From Onstottus_B sp035558335 (lineage in GTDB: Bacteria; Acidobacteriota; Blastocatellia; UBA7656): 6,805 nt of DNA. Shown here piece by piece: positions 1-5,806 of the stretch. Under the pieces are notes generated by a model. It had not been told where the DNA came from. It saw only the letters and a program-made list of their open reading frames with translations, and ran no database searches. The translations under genes and the position numbers were made by a program. The first letter of the stretch is position 1; each line of letters begins with the position of its first letter. Where the stretch lies: the NCBI GenBank assembly GCA_035558335.1, contig DATMCM010000218.1:1-6805 (forward strand), written 5' to 3'.

Positions 1-954
1 CACTGCATCTTTCTCGGTCGTCACGATCGCATCGGCGCCTGAATTTCGGGCCGCTTCGAGGATGCGATCGAAATCTTGCTGGGTAAAAGCGTGGTGATCC
101 CGAAAGAAATTCTCACTAACAATGTTCATTCCTGCCTGCAAAATGTCATCAGCGAACGCGTGCGGGTTGCCGATCGCGCACAACAACGCAAGGTTCCAAC
201 CTGCGAATTCCCGCGACTCGTAACTCTCGCCGGTAGCGAGGTGTCGCATGCCGGAGATCGAGGAGTAGACGTAGATCACCGGCACTTGTCCCGCGCAGAA
301 ATGTTTTATGATCGAGTTGGTCTGCGCTTGATCAAAGGGCCGGTCTGCCCGAGTCACGATTACCGCGTCCGCGCGTTTGATCCCATAAAGCGGTTCCCTC
401 AAGCGGCCAAACGGCGCCATCTCGAATCCGCCGAACGGGTCGGTCGCATCAATCAACAGGATATTCAAATCGCGCGCAAGACCCAGATGTTGATATCCGT
501 CATCCAGGATCAACACATCCGAACTCAGCTCGCGTTCTGCCCAGCGAGCGGCTTCGTACCTGTCGGTGTTGACGATGATCGGAACCTCCGGCAAGGCGCG
601 CGCAAGCATCAGCGGCTCATCTCCAAAATCACGATACGACTCTCTAGTTGAGGAGCGATCTACACCCGGGTTGTTTAGTACTCGCAGACCGCTTGAGGTA
701 CGCCCGTAGCCGCGCGTTAATATCGCAACTCGATGGTCTTCGGATTTCAGATAGCGCGCGATGAACTCGACCATCGGCGTCTTTCCAACTCCCCCGAGGG
801 TGATGTTGCCGATGCTGATCACCGTAGCGCCGACTCGCTTCTGTTTGAAGTATTCAGTCTCGTAAGCCGCAACCCGCAACCGCACTCCCAGCTCGTAGGC
901 CTTGGCCGGCAGCCACAACATAGCGCGTCTCAGCTTTTGGTCTTTGCCGATCAT
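1..954 (-). CDS. lpxK: Tetraacyldisaccharide 4'-kinase (lipid A 4'-kinase), C-terminus cut by window edge
   Basis: LpxK phosphorylates the 4' position of the tetraacyldisaccharide 1-phosphate to make lipid IVA, at the cytoplasmic face of the inner membrane. I translated 318 codons by hand from the ATG at 954-952 to the window edge with no stop. The N-terminus has an amphipathic/hydrophobic stretch (about residues 8-30). The Walker A loop GNITLGGVGKTP is at 49-60, with Lys58-Thr59 as the nucleotide-binding pair. TRGYGR follows at 80-85, FGDEP at 110-114, and the family signature DVLILDDGYQH (146-156) carries the acidic/His catalytic cluster. The last visible residues, TTEKDAV, are the conserved TxKDxV region, so only a few tens of residues are probably missing. 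The start is fixed by a 4-bp ATGA overlap with the waaA stop. No Shine-Dalgarno is visible, so translation is probably coupled to waaA. Kdo is added to the product of this enzyme by WaaA, so the two genes are consecutive in one pathway. Confidence 0.94.
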   Translation of the reverse strand, partial: MIGKDQKLRRAMLWLPAKAYELGVRLRVAAYETEYFKQKRVGATVISIGNITLGGVGKTPMVEFIARYLKSEDHRVAILTRGYGRTSSGLRVLNNPGVDRSSTRESYRDFGDEPLMLARALPEVPIIVNTDRYEAARWAERELSSDVLILDDGYQHLGLARDLNILLIDATDPFGGFEMAPFGRLREPLYGIKRADAVIVTRADRPFDQAQTNSIIKHFCAGQVPVIYVYSSISGMRHLATGESYESREFAGWNLALLCAIGNPHAFADDILQAGMNIVSENFFRDHHAFTQQDFDRILEAARNSGADAIVTTEKDAV

Positions 955-2378
955 CGGGAAAAGGGTCGCGGAGTGAATATCTCTTTGATAGCGGCGACGG
1001 TGCACTCAACCCCACCGCGCTTGCTTTCGAGCAGCTTGTAGGCGCGGTTGCCAAGGCGGGCTGCGGCTTCTCGGTCGGACAACAACCGCGCAAGCTCGTT
1101 TGCGAGGCTCGCCGCAGAAGCATCGTCCGCCGCGCTCAATTGCACAATAGCATCGGCCTTCACGAAATCATCCACGATCTGTTTGAAGTTCTCGGTGTGC
1201 GGCCCGACGACGATCGGCTTGGCGCAAGCGGCAGGCTCGATGATGTTGTGACCCCCGCGCGGAACGAGACTTCCACCAACGAAAACCACCGATGCGTACT
1301 CATAGGCTGATTGAAGTTCACCGATAGTGTCGAGCAGGATAATCTCCGCGGCTTGCGGGTCAGTCGCGTTCGCAGTTGGTGGAGAAACGCCGCTATCGGT
1401 CCCGCCGGCATCAGTCGGTCGCTCGTAGCCGAACTGCGAACGCCGAGCGAAGGTGAATGGCGACCGCACGATCAAGTCCGCGACTTCATCGAAGCGTTCC
1501 GGATGACGCGGCGCAATCAGGAGCCGCGCGCCCGCAAGCCCCGGCAGTCTTCGAACCTCTCGAAGCGCGTCTAACAGCACGGTTTCTTCTCCGGGTGCCG
1601 TGCTACCGGCAACAATCACGTGAGGCGACAGCGAAAGGCCAAATTGTTTATCGAGATCGGAAGATGGGATTGAGGATGGGAGCTGAGGATCAGCGGGGGA
1701 CGAGCGTTCACGTCCTTCGTGGCGAGCCCCGATATCCACTTCATACTTAAGGTTTCCGCAGACGCGCATGGCGATTGCAAGCGCGCCAAGCGAGCGAGCT
1801 CGATCCGCGTCCGCTTCCGATTGCATCACCAGCAGCGACACATCCCTGAGCACGGGCTTCATAAATGGACGAATTCGTTTGTATCGGCTAAATGACTGTT
1901 CGGAGATTCGTCCGTTTGCCACCACGGTCACGGCTCCCAGTTGCTGGCACTCGCGAAAAAAATTAGGCCACAGCTCCGTCTCGAGAATCACGACCAGCGA
2001 CGGCCGCACGTGCATCAGAGATCGGCGCACCGCGAAGCGAAAATCGAACGGAAAATAGAAGACATCATCCACAAGCTTGGGACAATGCGATCGCGCCAGC
2101 TTCTGTCCTGTTAGCGTGATGGTCGAGACAACAACGCGCGCGTCGGGTATCTCGCGTCGCAGGCGTCCGATCAACGGCCGAGCGGCCTGAAACTCACCAA
2201 CCGAAACGGCGTGGACCCAGATGGTCTCGCGTTCGGCGCTCGCAAGCGATTCAGGCAATCGGCCCATTCGTTGTCTGAAGCTGCCGGCGTACTTGCCGTG
2301 CTTGACGGCCTGGTAAATGAAACGCGGCAACAAGAGAATGAAGAGGACTGCGAGCGCGAGGCTGTAAAGGAGATACAT
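951..2378 (-). CDS. waaA: 3-deoxy-D-manno-octulosonic acid (Kdo) transferase
   Basis: WaaA (KdtA, family GT30) transfers Kdo from CMP-Kdo to lipid IVA at the inner membrane. The 475-residue product starts with one membrane anchor (about 2-24). The N-lobe has WVHAVSVGEF (54-63), whose Glu62 aligns with the catalytic Glu31 of the Aquifex enzyme, then ETELWPN (133-139) and NGRISEQSFSRY (155-166). The C-lobe has GNLKYEVD (208-215), VAGSTAPGEE (256-265), LIAPRHPERF (287-296), DTIGEL (350-355) and the CMP-Kdo site GGSLVPRGGHNIIEP (368-382), followed by GPHTENF (392-398). It is somewhat longer than typical homologues (about 420-440 residues). The extra length lies in two Ser/Pro/Gly/Asp-rich segments at about 217-245 and 318-345. 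The start at 2378 places the hydrophobic anchor at the very N-terminus as expected, although no good Shine-Dalgarno precedes it. It overlaps lpxK by 4 bp and lies 91 bp after efp. Confidence 0.96.
   Translation of the reverse strand: MYLLYSLALAVLFILLLPRFIYQAVKHGKYAGSFRQRMGRLPESLASAERETIWVHAVSVGEFQAARPLIGRLRREIPDARVVVSTITLTGQKLARSHCPKLVDDVFYFPFDFRFAVRRSLMHVRPSLVVILETELWPNFFRECQQLGAVTVVANGRISEQSFSRYKRIRPFMKPVLRDVSLLVMQSEADADRARSLGALAIAMRVCGNLKYEVDIGARHEGRERSSPADPQLPSSIPSSDLDKQFGLSLSPHVIVAGSTAPGEETVLLDALREVRRLPGLAGARLLIAPRHPERFDEVADLIVRSPFTFARRSQFGYERPTDAGGTDSGVSPPTANATDPQAAEIILLDTIGELQSAYEYASVVFVGGSLVPRGGHNIIEPAACAKPIVVGPHTENFKQIVDDFVKADAIVQLSAADDASAASLANELARLLSDREAAARLGNRAYKLLESKRGGVECTVAAIKEIFTPRPFSR
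1663..1690 (-). repeat. Short imperfect tandem repeat inside waaA
   Basis: On the plus strand, GATGGGATTGAG (1663-1674) is followed directly by GATGGGAGCTGAG (1675-1687) and GAT. The units are 12 and 13 bp. They encode the Pro/Ser-rich part (about residues 230-239) of the first low-complexity insertion in WaaA. This looks like local slippage expansion in a surface loop. The copy number is only about two, so it is a minor feature. Confidence 0.5.
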
Positions 2379-2404
2379 ACTTTAGGCTGCGCGGTCGGCG
2401 GAAA

Positions 2405-2433
2405 GTGAAACAGGCTCCAAGAGCCTGTTTCAC
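2405..2433 (-). terminator. Perfect 13-bp hairpin between efp and waaA (candidate terminator or leader stem)
   Basis: GTGAAACAGGCTC (2405-2417) and GAGCCTGTTTCAC (2421-2433) are perfect reverse complements around a 3-nt loop. Read with the minus-strand genes, the stem is followed only by TTTC, so the U-tract is too short for a strong intrinsic terminator. The stem ends 26 nt before the waaA ATG. It may be a weak or leaky terminator after efp, or an RNA structure in the waaA leader. The stem itself is certain; its function is inferred. Confidence 0.6.
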
Positions 2434-2450
2434 GCCTGATGCTGAGAGAC

Positions 2451-2472
2451 TAGTCCGAGCGAGTTCGGACTA
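2451..2472 (-). repeat. Perfect 8-bp inverted repeat spanning the efp stop codon
   Basis: TAGTCCGA (2451-2458) and TCGGACTA (2465-2472) are exact reverse complements around a 6-nt loop (GCGAGT). On the minus strand the first three bases of the 5' arm are the efp stop codon TAG, so in mRNA the stop sits at the base of this stem. It lies 17 bp from the larger hairpin at 2405-2433, giving two stem-loops in a row at the efp 3' end. It may protect the 3' end or add to termination; this role is inferred. Confidence 0.55.
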
Positions 2473-3027
2473 CTTCGCGCGCTCGAGATAAACGCCCTTC
2501 GCAGGATCGACGCGAATGCGGTCGCCTTCCTTGACGAACGGCGGAACCTGAACCATCACTCCGGTTTCAAGCTTCGCGGGCTTAGGGCTATTGGAAGCGG
2601 TCGCCCCTTTCAGCTCGGGAGTCGTTTCGACCACGGTCAGCTCGACCGAGGGCGGCAGCTCGACACCGATCGGCGAGCCTTCGAAGAACTGCACTTGAAT
2701 CTTTGTGCCCTGAGTCAAATAGTTAGTCGCGTCGCCAAGCGCTTCGGCGTCCAAACCGATCTGATCATAAGTCTCGGTGTTCATGAAGTGATGCATGTCG
2801 CCGTCGGAGTAGAGGTACTCCATTTCGTGATCTTCAAGTGAGGCGCGCTCGATGTTCTCGGTTGAGCTGAATCGCACTTCGGTCGACGAACCGTTGATGA
2901 GGCTGCGCAGTTTTGCTTGAACAAATGCGCGAAGATTGCCGGGTGTTCGGTGCTGAAAGTCGAGCACTCGATGAGGCGCGTTGTTATAGATGATTATCAT
3001 TCCGCGACGGATGTCGTTAGCTTGCAT
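2470..3027 (-). CDS. efp: Translation elongation factor P
   Basis: EF-P binds between the ribosomal P and E sites and stimulates peptide-bond formation at polyproline stretches. The 185-residue product is full length for the family. It has the KOW-like domain I (about 3-60), OB domain II (about 65-127, with YLYSDGDMHHFMNTETYDQ) and C-terminal OB domain III (about 129-185). Domain III carries the signature GVMVQVPPFVKEGDRIRVDPAKGVY. The tip loop of domain I reads TPGNLRAF (28-35). By alignment with the E. coli PGKGQAF loop, the residue normally modified (Lys34 there, Arg32 in EarP-type proteins) is Asn31 here. Neither the EpmA lysylation nor the EarP rhamnosylation target residue is therefore present, which suggests an unmodified or differently working EF-P. 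The start at 3027 has a strong Shine-Dalgarno. The gene is first in a minus-strand run with waaA and lpxK. Confidence 0.97.
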   Translation of the reverse strand: MQANDIRRGMIIIYNNAPHRVLDFQHRTPGNLRAFVQAKLRSLINGSSTEVRFSSTENIERASLEDHEMEYLYSDGDMHHFMNTETYDQIGLDAEALGDATNYLTQGTKIQVQFFEGSPIGVELPPSVELTVVETTPELKGATASNSPKPAKLETGVMVQVPPFVKEGDRIRVDPAKGVYLERAK

Positions 3028-3032
3028 AGTAG

Positions 3033-3042
3033 TTCCTTCCTC
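3033..3042 (-). promoter_or_regulatory. Ribosome binding site of efp
   Basis: On the minus strand GAGGAAGGAA lies 5 nt before the ATG at 3027-3025. It contains purine-rich anti-16S complementarity (AGGA, twice). It fixes the efp start and contrasts with waaA and lpxK, which have no clear site. Confidence 0.75.
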
Positions 3043-3052
3043 GAAGCTGGTC

Positions 3053-3082
3053 AGTATGGCACAAATTTGGCTCTCGAACCAA
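3053..3082 (-). promoter_or_regulatory. Candidate weak promoter for efp
   Basis: On the minus strand TTGGTT (3082-3077) and CATACT (3058-3053) are separated by 18 bp and would start transcription roughly 20 nt before the efp ATG. Both boxes are only partial matches to the sigma-70 consensus. The position is right but the sequence support is weak. Confidence 0.25.
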
Positions 3083-3168
3083 CTTGGTAGAATAGAGGAT
3101 GGACGCGGGGTGCCGCAAGGCCACGGTTCGCGTCAATTCCTGGCGCAAGGTAGTCCGACGATTGCGCA

Positions 3169-3349
3169 GGCCGCGTACCGCGGTCATCTATCAATAGAAC
3201 AAAGCAGGTGGCTGTAAGTCGGCCGCGTAGCGGCTACCTATCGATAGAAGCGAGCCGAGAATCAGCAGCCTGGCCGCGTAGTGGTTACCTGTCGATAGAA
3301 GCGAGCCGAGAATCAGCAGCCTGGCCGCGTAGCAGGTACCTATCGATAG
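3169..3349 (+). repeat. Tandem palindromic repeat array A (4 copies, about 51-bp period)
   Basis: Copies begin at 3169 (diverged), 3221, 3272 and 3323, with periods of 52, 51 and 51 bp. Each starts with a head, GGCCGCGTAGCGGCTACC in the best copy, followed directly by TATCGATAG. The head folds as GCCGC-GTA-GCGGC or alternatively as GTAG-CGG-CTAC. Copies at 3221 and 3272 share an identical 24-bp linker containing AAGCGAGCCGAGAATCAGC, and the last copy ends after the head. The copy at 3272 has two C-to-T changes (GTGGTTACC) that leave a G-U pair in the plus-strand RNA stem. The first copy forms a perfect CCGCG-TAC-CGCGG hairpin at 3171-3183. It resembles the REP/BIME type of extragenic palindromic element, including a GTAG tetranucleotide, but I recognise no named family. 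Confidence 0.88.
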
Positions 3350-3406
3350 GAAAGAGCCGCAATGCGTAGAGATCCCGCCGAATTACCCGTGTCCTCTTCG
3401 ACTGGC

Positions 3407-3678
3407 GGTAACCGGCCCCCAGACTCTTCCTTCACTCCACCAACTATCGATAGGTAGCCGCTACGCGGCCCCAAACTCTTCCTTCACTCCACCAACTATC
3501 GATGGGTAGCCGCTACGCGCCCCCAAACTCTTCCTTCACTCCACCAACTATCGATAGGTAACCGCTACGCGGCCCCCAGACTCTTCCTTCACTCCACCAA
3601 CTATCGATAGGTAGCCGCTACGCGGCCCCCAAACTCTTCTTTCACTCCACCAACTATCGATGGGTAACCGCGGCCCGG
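3407..3678 (-). repeat. Tandem palindromic repeat array B, inverted relative to array A (5 copies plus a deleted one, 52-53-bp period)
   Basis: TATCGATA or TATCGATG boxes start at 3445, 3497, 3549, 3602 and 3655, with periods of 52, 52, 53 and 53 bp. Each is followed by GGTAGCCGCTACGCGG or GGTAACCGCTACGCGG, which is the reverse complement of the array A head. The linkers are nearly identical pyrimidine-rich sequence containing CTCTTCCTTCACTCCACC, unrelated to the array A linker. A truncated head at 3407-3420 (GGTAACCGGCCCCC) lacks about 7 bp of the loop region. The copy at 3497 ends GCGC instead of GCGG, and the last copy (3655) has a changed stem, GGTAACCGCGGCCCGG. The period is not a multiple of three and the linkers are not unique, so this is neither a coding repeat nor CRISPR. 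Confidence 0.9.
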
Positions 3679-3701
3679 CTGAAGCTGGCTAGTCCTAAGC
3701 G

Positions 3702-3727
3702 ATCGATAGGAGACCGCTACGCGGTCT
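3702..3727 (-). repeat. Single diverged copy of the repeat head with a perfect hairpin
   Basis: ATCGATAGG (3702-3710) is followed by AGACCGC-TAC-GCGGTCT (3711-3727), a perfect 7-bp stem with a 3-nt loop. It has the same layout and orientation as the array B heads but different outer stem bases that pair with each other (AGA with TCT). This suggests the stem has been kept while the sequence drifted. No array B linker follows it. Confidence 0.7.
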
Positions 3728-3805
3728 GAGCTCACTCCTTGCTAGACGCCGAGCTCAAGTCCCGCTCTTAAGAAAAAACAGACTTATGCAGGCATTACAG
3801 TCAGC

Positions 3806-3834
3806 TTGAATGAGGCTCCTGCCGGCGGTAGTAT
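3806..3834 (+). promoter_or_regulatory. Candidate sigma-70 promoter for the DUF2157 operon
   Basis: TTGAAT (3806-3811) and TAGTAT (3829-3834) are separated by exactly 17 bp, each matching four of six consensus bases. The start of transcription would be near 3841, giving a leader of about 80 nt before the ATG at 3923. The position after the repeats and the ideal spacing support it, but the boxes are imperfect. Confidence 0.4.
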
Positions 3835-3922
3835 TCTGCCGCTTCTGGTAGGGTCCCCATGTTAGCGCGCCAGTGTCTGGGCATAGGGCTGTCGCGCACA
3901 ACGGCACGATAAGAAAGACTCA

Positions 3923-5251
3923 ATGGCTCCAAATCAAAACATGAACACCAAGTTTCGGGCAGCATTGCGAAACGAATTGCCCCTCTGGATTCGTGAAGGC
4001 CTGGTTTCGGAAGAGACAGCAAGCAATCTTTCAACAACGTATCAACTCGGCAACCTCAAGGAGGAGTCATCACGCCTGCTGTCGGCAGTCATCTTTACGA
4101 TAGGCGGGCTTCTGCTTGGCGGCGGCGTGATCAGCTTTGTAGCAGCGAACTGGGACGATATTTCAACGCCCGTCAAACTGACGATTTTGTTCTCTGCGTT
4201 GCTGGGATTTCACGCTGTTGGATATTGGCTCTGGCGTTCAACGAGTTGGAGACGGCTGGGTCACGCTTTGATTTTCTGCGGCTGTCTGGTCTTTGGAGCA
4301 AACATCGGTCTGGTTGCTCAGATCTTTAATATTCGCGGCGACTGGTACGGAGCATTCGGAGCCTGGGCCATCGGCTCGCTGGCGGTCGCCTGGGCTATCA
4401 GGAGTTGGATAATCGGCGTGCTTGTCCTTTTTACTTCATTCCTTTGGTTTATCGGCTTCCAGGACGATCATCACCAACGGGCGGCGTTGCTTTATCCTTT
4501 TGCCATAGCCGTTGCATTGATTCCGCTCGCCTGGATCATTCGTTCTCGTGTGCTCTACGCGGGCACCTGGCTCGGCATTGTCATCGCGGCTAGCGTCATC
4601 GCTGGCAATCACGGAAGCGCAAACCAGGCACTGTTGGCGATGGCCGCGGGCGGGTTGCTGATGTGGATGCTTGGGCAGCTTCATCGCGCCGCCGCGTGGC
4701 GAAAAGAGTTCTCAAACGTAGCTGCCGGGTTAGGGTTGAGCACGTTGGCGGCGACCGCCTACATCTGGTCGTTTCACGAACTCTGGACTAACCCAAAACT
4801 GAGACTTATGCAGTCGCTGCTCCCCCTCTTGTTTCTTGCTCTATCGATAGCTGCGACGCTCCTGCTGTTCCGAAAAGAACGTCAAACGCAGTCGTGGCTG
4901 ATAATCGGTGTGTTGGCTGCCGGCTTGCTTCTAGCAGGCGCGAGCCTCGTCAACAGGGAGATACCGTTCACGATTGTCACAAATCTAGCGGCGATGATCC
5001 TGGCAGCGGTCTTGATCGGCATTAGTCTGATAGATGAACAGCGCGCCTTCTTCTGGTTGGGTTCGCTCTACCTGGTTTTGCTCATCCTGTCGCGTTTCCT
5101 GGAATACGAGACATCATTGCTGATCAAGTCTGCCGCTTTCCTTGGCTGTGGTGTGGCGGTCATCCTTGCAGGCGTAAGCTACGAAAAATACCTGCGACGC
5201 AAGATCCCATCCGTGGCAGATAACAAGGACAAGGAGCCCGTGTATGAGTGA
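3923..5251 (+). CDS. DUF2157 family polytopic membrane protein
   Basis: The 442-residue product begins with a soluble segment (1-50, including LPLWIREGLVSEETASNL), where DUF2157 proteins typically carry a short helical domain. The rest is a long series of hydrophobic segments, roughly 12-14, starting at 52-75, 86-104 and 112-134 and running to about 427, then a charged tail (429-442). Family-like landmarks are the GGLLLGGGVISFVAANWDDIS block (61-81) and LVFGANIGLVAQIFNIRGDW (122-141), where the family usually has a FGA...IGQIY-type motif. The biochemical function is unknown, and the inner membrane is the expected location. The start at 3923 is weakly supported: only a purine-rich AAGAAAG precedes it, and Met7 (3941) is a possible alternative. 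Its 3' end overlaps the next gene by 8 bp. DUF2157 genes are known to lie next to, or fuse with, GDYXXLXY genes, which supports a joint role. Confidence 0.88.
   Translation: MAPNQNMNTKFRAALRNELPLWIREGLVSEETASNLSTTYQLGNLKEESSRLLSAVIFTIGGLLLGGGVISFVAANWDDISTPVKLTILFSALLGFHAVGYWLWRSTSWRRLGHALIFCGCLVFGANIGLVAQIFNIRGDWYGAFGAWAIGSLAVAWAIRSWIIGVLVLFTSFLWFIGFQDDHHQRAALLYPFAIAVALIPLAWIIRSRVLYAGTWLGIVIAASVIAGNHGSANQALLAMAAGGLLMWMLGQLHRAAAWRKEFSNVAAGLGLSTLAATAYIWSFHELWTNPKLRLMQSLLPLLFLALSIAATLLLFRKERQTQSWLIIGVLAAGLLLAGASLVNREIPFTIVTNLAAMILAAVLIGISLIDEQRAFFWLGSLYLVLLILSRFLEYETSLLIKSAAFLGCGVAVILAGVSYEKYLRRKIPSVADNKDKEPVYE
5231..5236 (+). promoter_or_regulatory. Ribosome binding site of the GDYXXLXY gene inside DUF2157
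   Basis: AAGGAG lies within the last codons of the DUF2157 gene, 7 nt before the ATG at 5244. It confirms the overlapping start and shows that the downstream gene can initiate on its own ribosome binding site within the shared transcript. Confidence 0.75.
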
Positions 5252-5768
5252 GCGTGCTTCGTTCATAGCGTTCGTGGCTGCCATTGTCGTACAGGTCCTG
5301 ATTTTGGTGGGTGTCCCTGCTCGAAAAGCAATCACGCTTGCCACTGGAAAAAGCGCGGTTCTTAAGGTACAACCAGTTGATCCATACAGCATTCTCAGTG
5401 GTTATTATGTGACGCTCAGTTTCGAGATCAGCCAGGTCCGTACTTTTCCGGACGCGCCCGAATTCTCAGATGGCGAGAGCTGCTATGCGGTAATCGAAAG
5501 GGGCGAAGACGGAATATGGAAGCCTGTCTCGCTCGAGCATGAATTGCCGGAGAATCTGCCTGAGAATCGTGCTGCGGTGCTCGGACGAGTCAACTACGGG
5601 CGGATTGAATACGGAATAGAACAGTTCTTCATACCCGAAACAAAGCGCGACGCGGTTGCCGATGATTTGAGAGCTAATCGGGATAACGCGCGCGTCGAAA
5701 TAAGAATCGATGGCGGCGGCCATGCTGCTCTCGAGCGGCTGAGAATAGAGGATCGGGTCTACGAATGA
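5244..5768 (+). CDS. GDYXXLXY family membrane-anchored protein
   Basis: The 174-residue product has one N-terminal membrane segment (about 6-24), then an extracytoplasmic domain that is mostly beta-like. The segment LKVQPVDPYSILSGYYVTLSFEIS (40-63) matches the family's signature region (usually PxDPRxLxxGDYxxLxY). A second conserved region, YGRIEYGIEQFFIPE (118-132), corresponds to the family's YGxExFYVPEG-type block, followed by a helical segment with charged residues (133-143). The signature Asp is replaced by Tyr54 and the last Tyr by Phe60, so this is a divergent member. The function is unknown for the whole family. It overlaps the DUF2157 gene by 8 bp, the expected partner arrangement. 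The DUF2157 protein probably forms the membrane part and this protein the external part of one complex; that is inference. Confidence 0.85.
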   Translation: MSERASFIAFVAAIVVQVLILVGVPARKAITLATGKSAVLKVQPVDPYSILSGYYVTLSFEISQVRTFPDAPEFSDGESCYAVIERGEDGIWKPVSLEHELPENLPENRAAVLGRVNYGRIEYGIEQFFIPETKRDAVADDLRANRDNARVEIRIDGGGHAALERLRIEDRVYE

Positions 5769-5796
5769 AACGGCCTGTCCAACAGATCGTCTGATT

Positions 5797-5800
5797 GAGG
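5797..5800 (+). promoter_or_regulatory. Ribosome binding site of the cytochrome c/PQQ gene
   Basis: TTGAGGTGA, with its GAGG core at 5797-5800, lies 6 nt before the ATG at 5807. It is a good Shine-Dalgarno and decides the start of the last gene. Confidence 0.7.
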
Positions 5801-5806
5801 TGAAGA

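Larger units (their letters stand above)
3028..3922. other. 895-bp intergenic region between divergent genes, dominated by repeats
   Basis: This gap separates efp (leftward) from the DUF2157 gene (rightward). I find no credible coding region. It holds the efp ribosome binding site and possible promoter (3033-3082), unremarkable sequence at 3090-3168, repeat array A (3169-3349), a short non-repeated centre (about 3350-3406), repeat array B in the opposite orientation (3407-3678), a single diverged copy (3702-3727), and a possible rightward promoter (3806-3834). TGAGCTC at 3727-3733 and GAGCTCA at 3751-3757 form a weak inverted repeat with a 17-nt loop. Confidence 0.8.

Noticed and set aside
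76..651. 191-residue plus-strand reading frame
   Set aside because: It lies antisense to lpxK, whose translation has all family motifs; the plus frame shows no recognisable domain.
2990..3217. 75-residue plus-strand reading frame running from efp into the repeats
   Set aside because: It starts inside efp on the opposite strand, has no good ribosome binding site, and its 3' half is repeat DNA.
3169..3678. CRISPR array, because of regularly spaced palindromic repeats of about 27 bp with 24-26-bp spacing
   Set aside because: The sequences between the heads are the same within each array, not unique spacers, the repeats reverse orientation in the middle, and no cas gene is present.
3711..3727. 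Intrinsic terminator at the perfect hairpin
   Set aside because: No T-tract follows on either strand, and no gene ends nearby; it fits the repeat family better.
3801..4037. 78-residue minus-strand reading frame before DUF2157
   Set aside because: It overlaps the start of the DUF2157 gene and its candidate promoter, has no recognisable domain, and its composition looks like an antisense shadow.
4841..4850. CTATCGATAG inside the DUF2157 gene, identical to the palindrome of the repeat heads
   Set aside because: It lacks the neighbouring GGTAGCCGC-type stem and simply encodes part of a membrane helix, so a chance match is likely.
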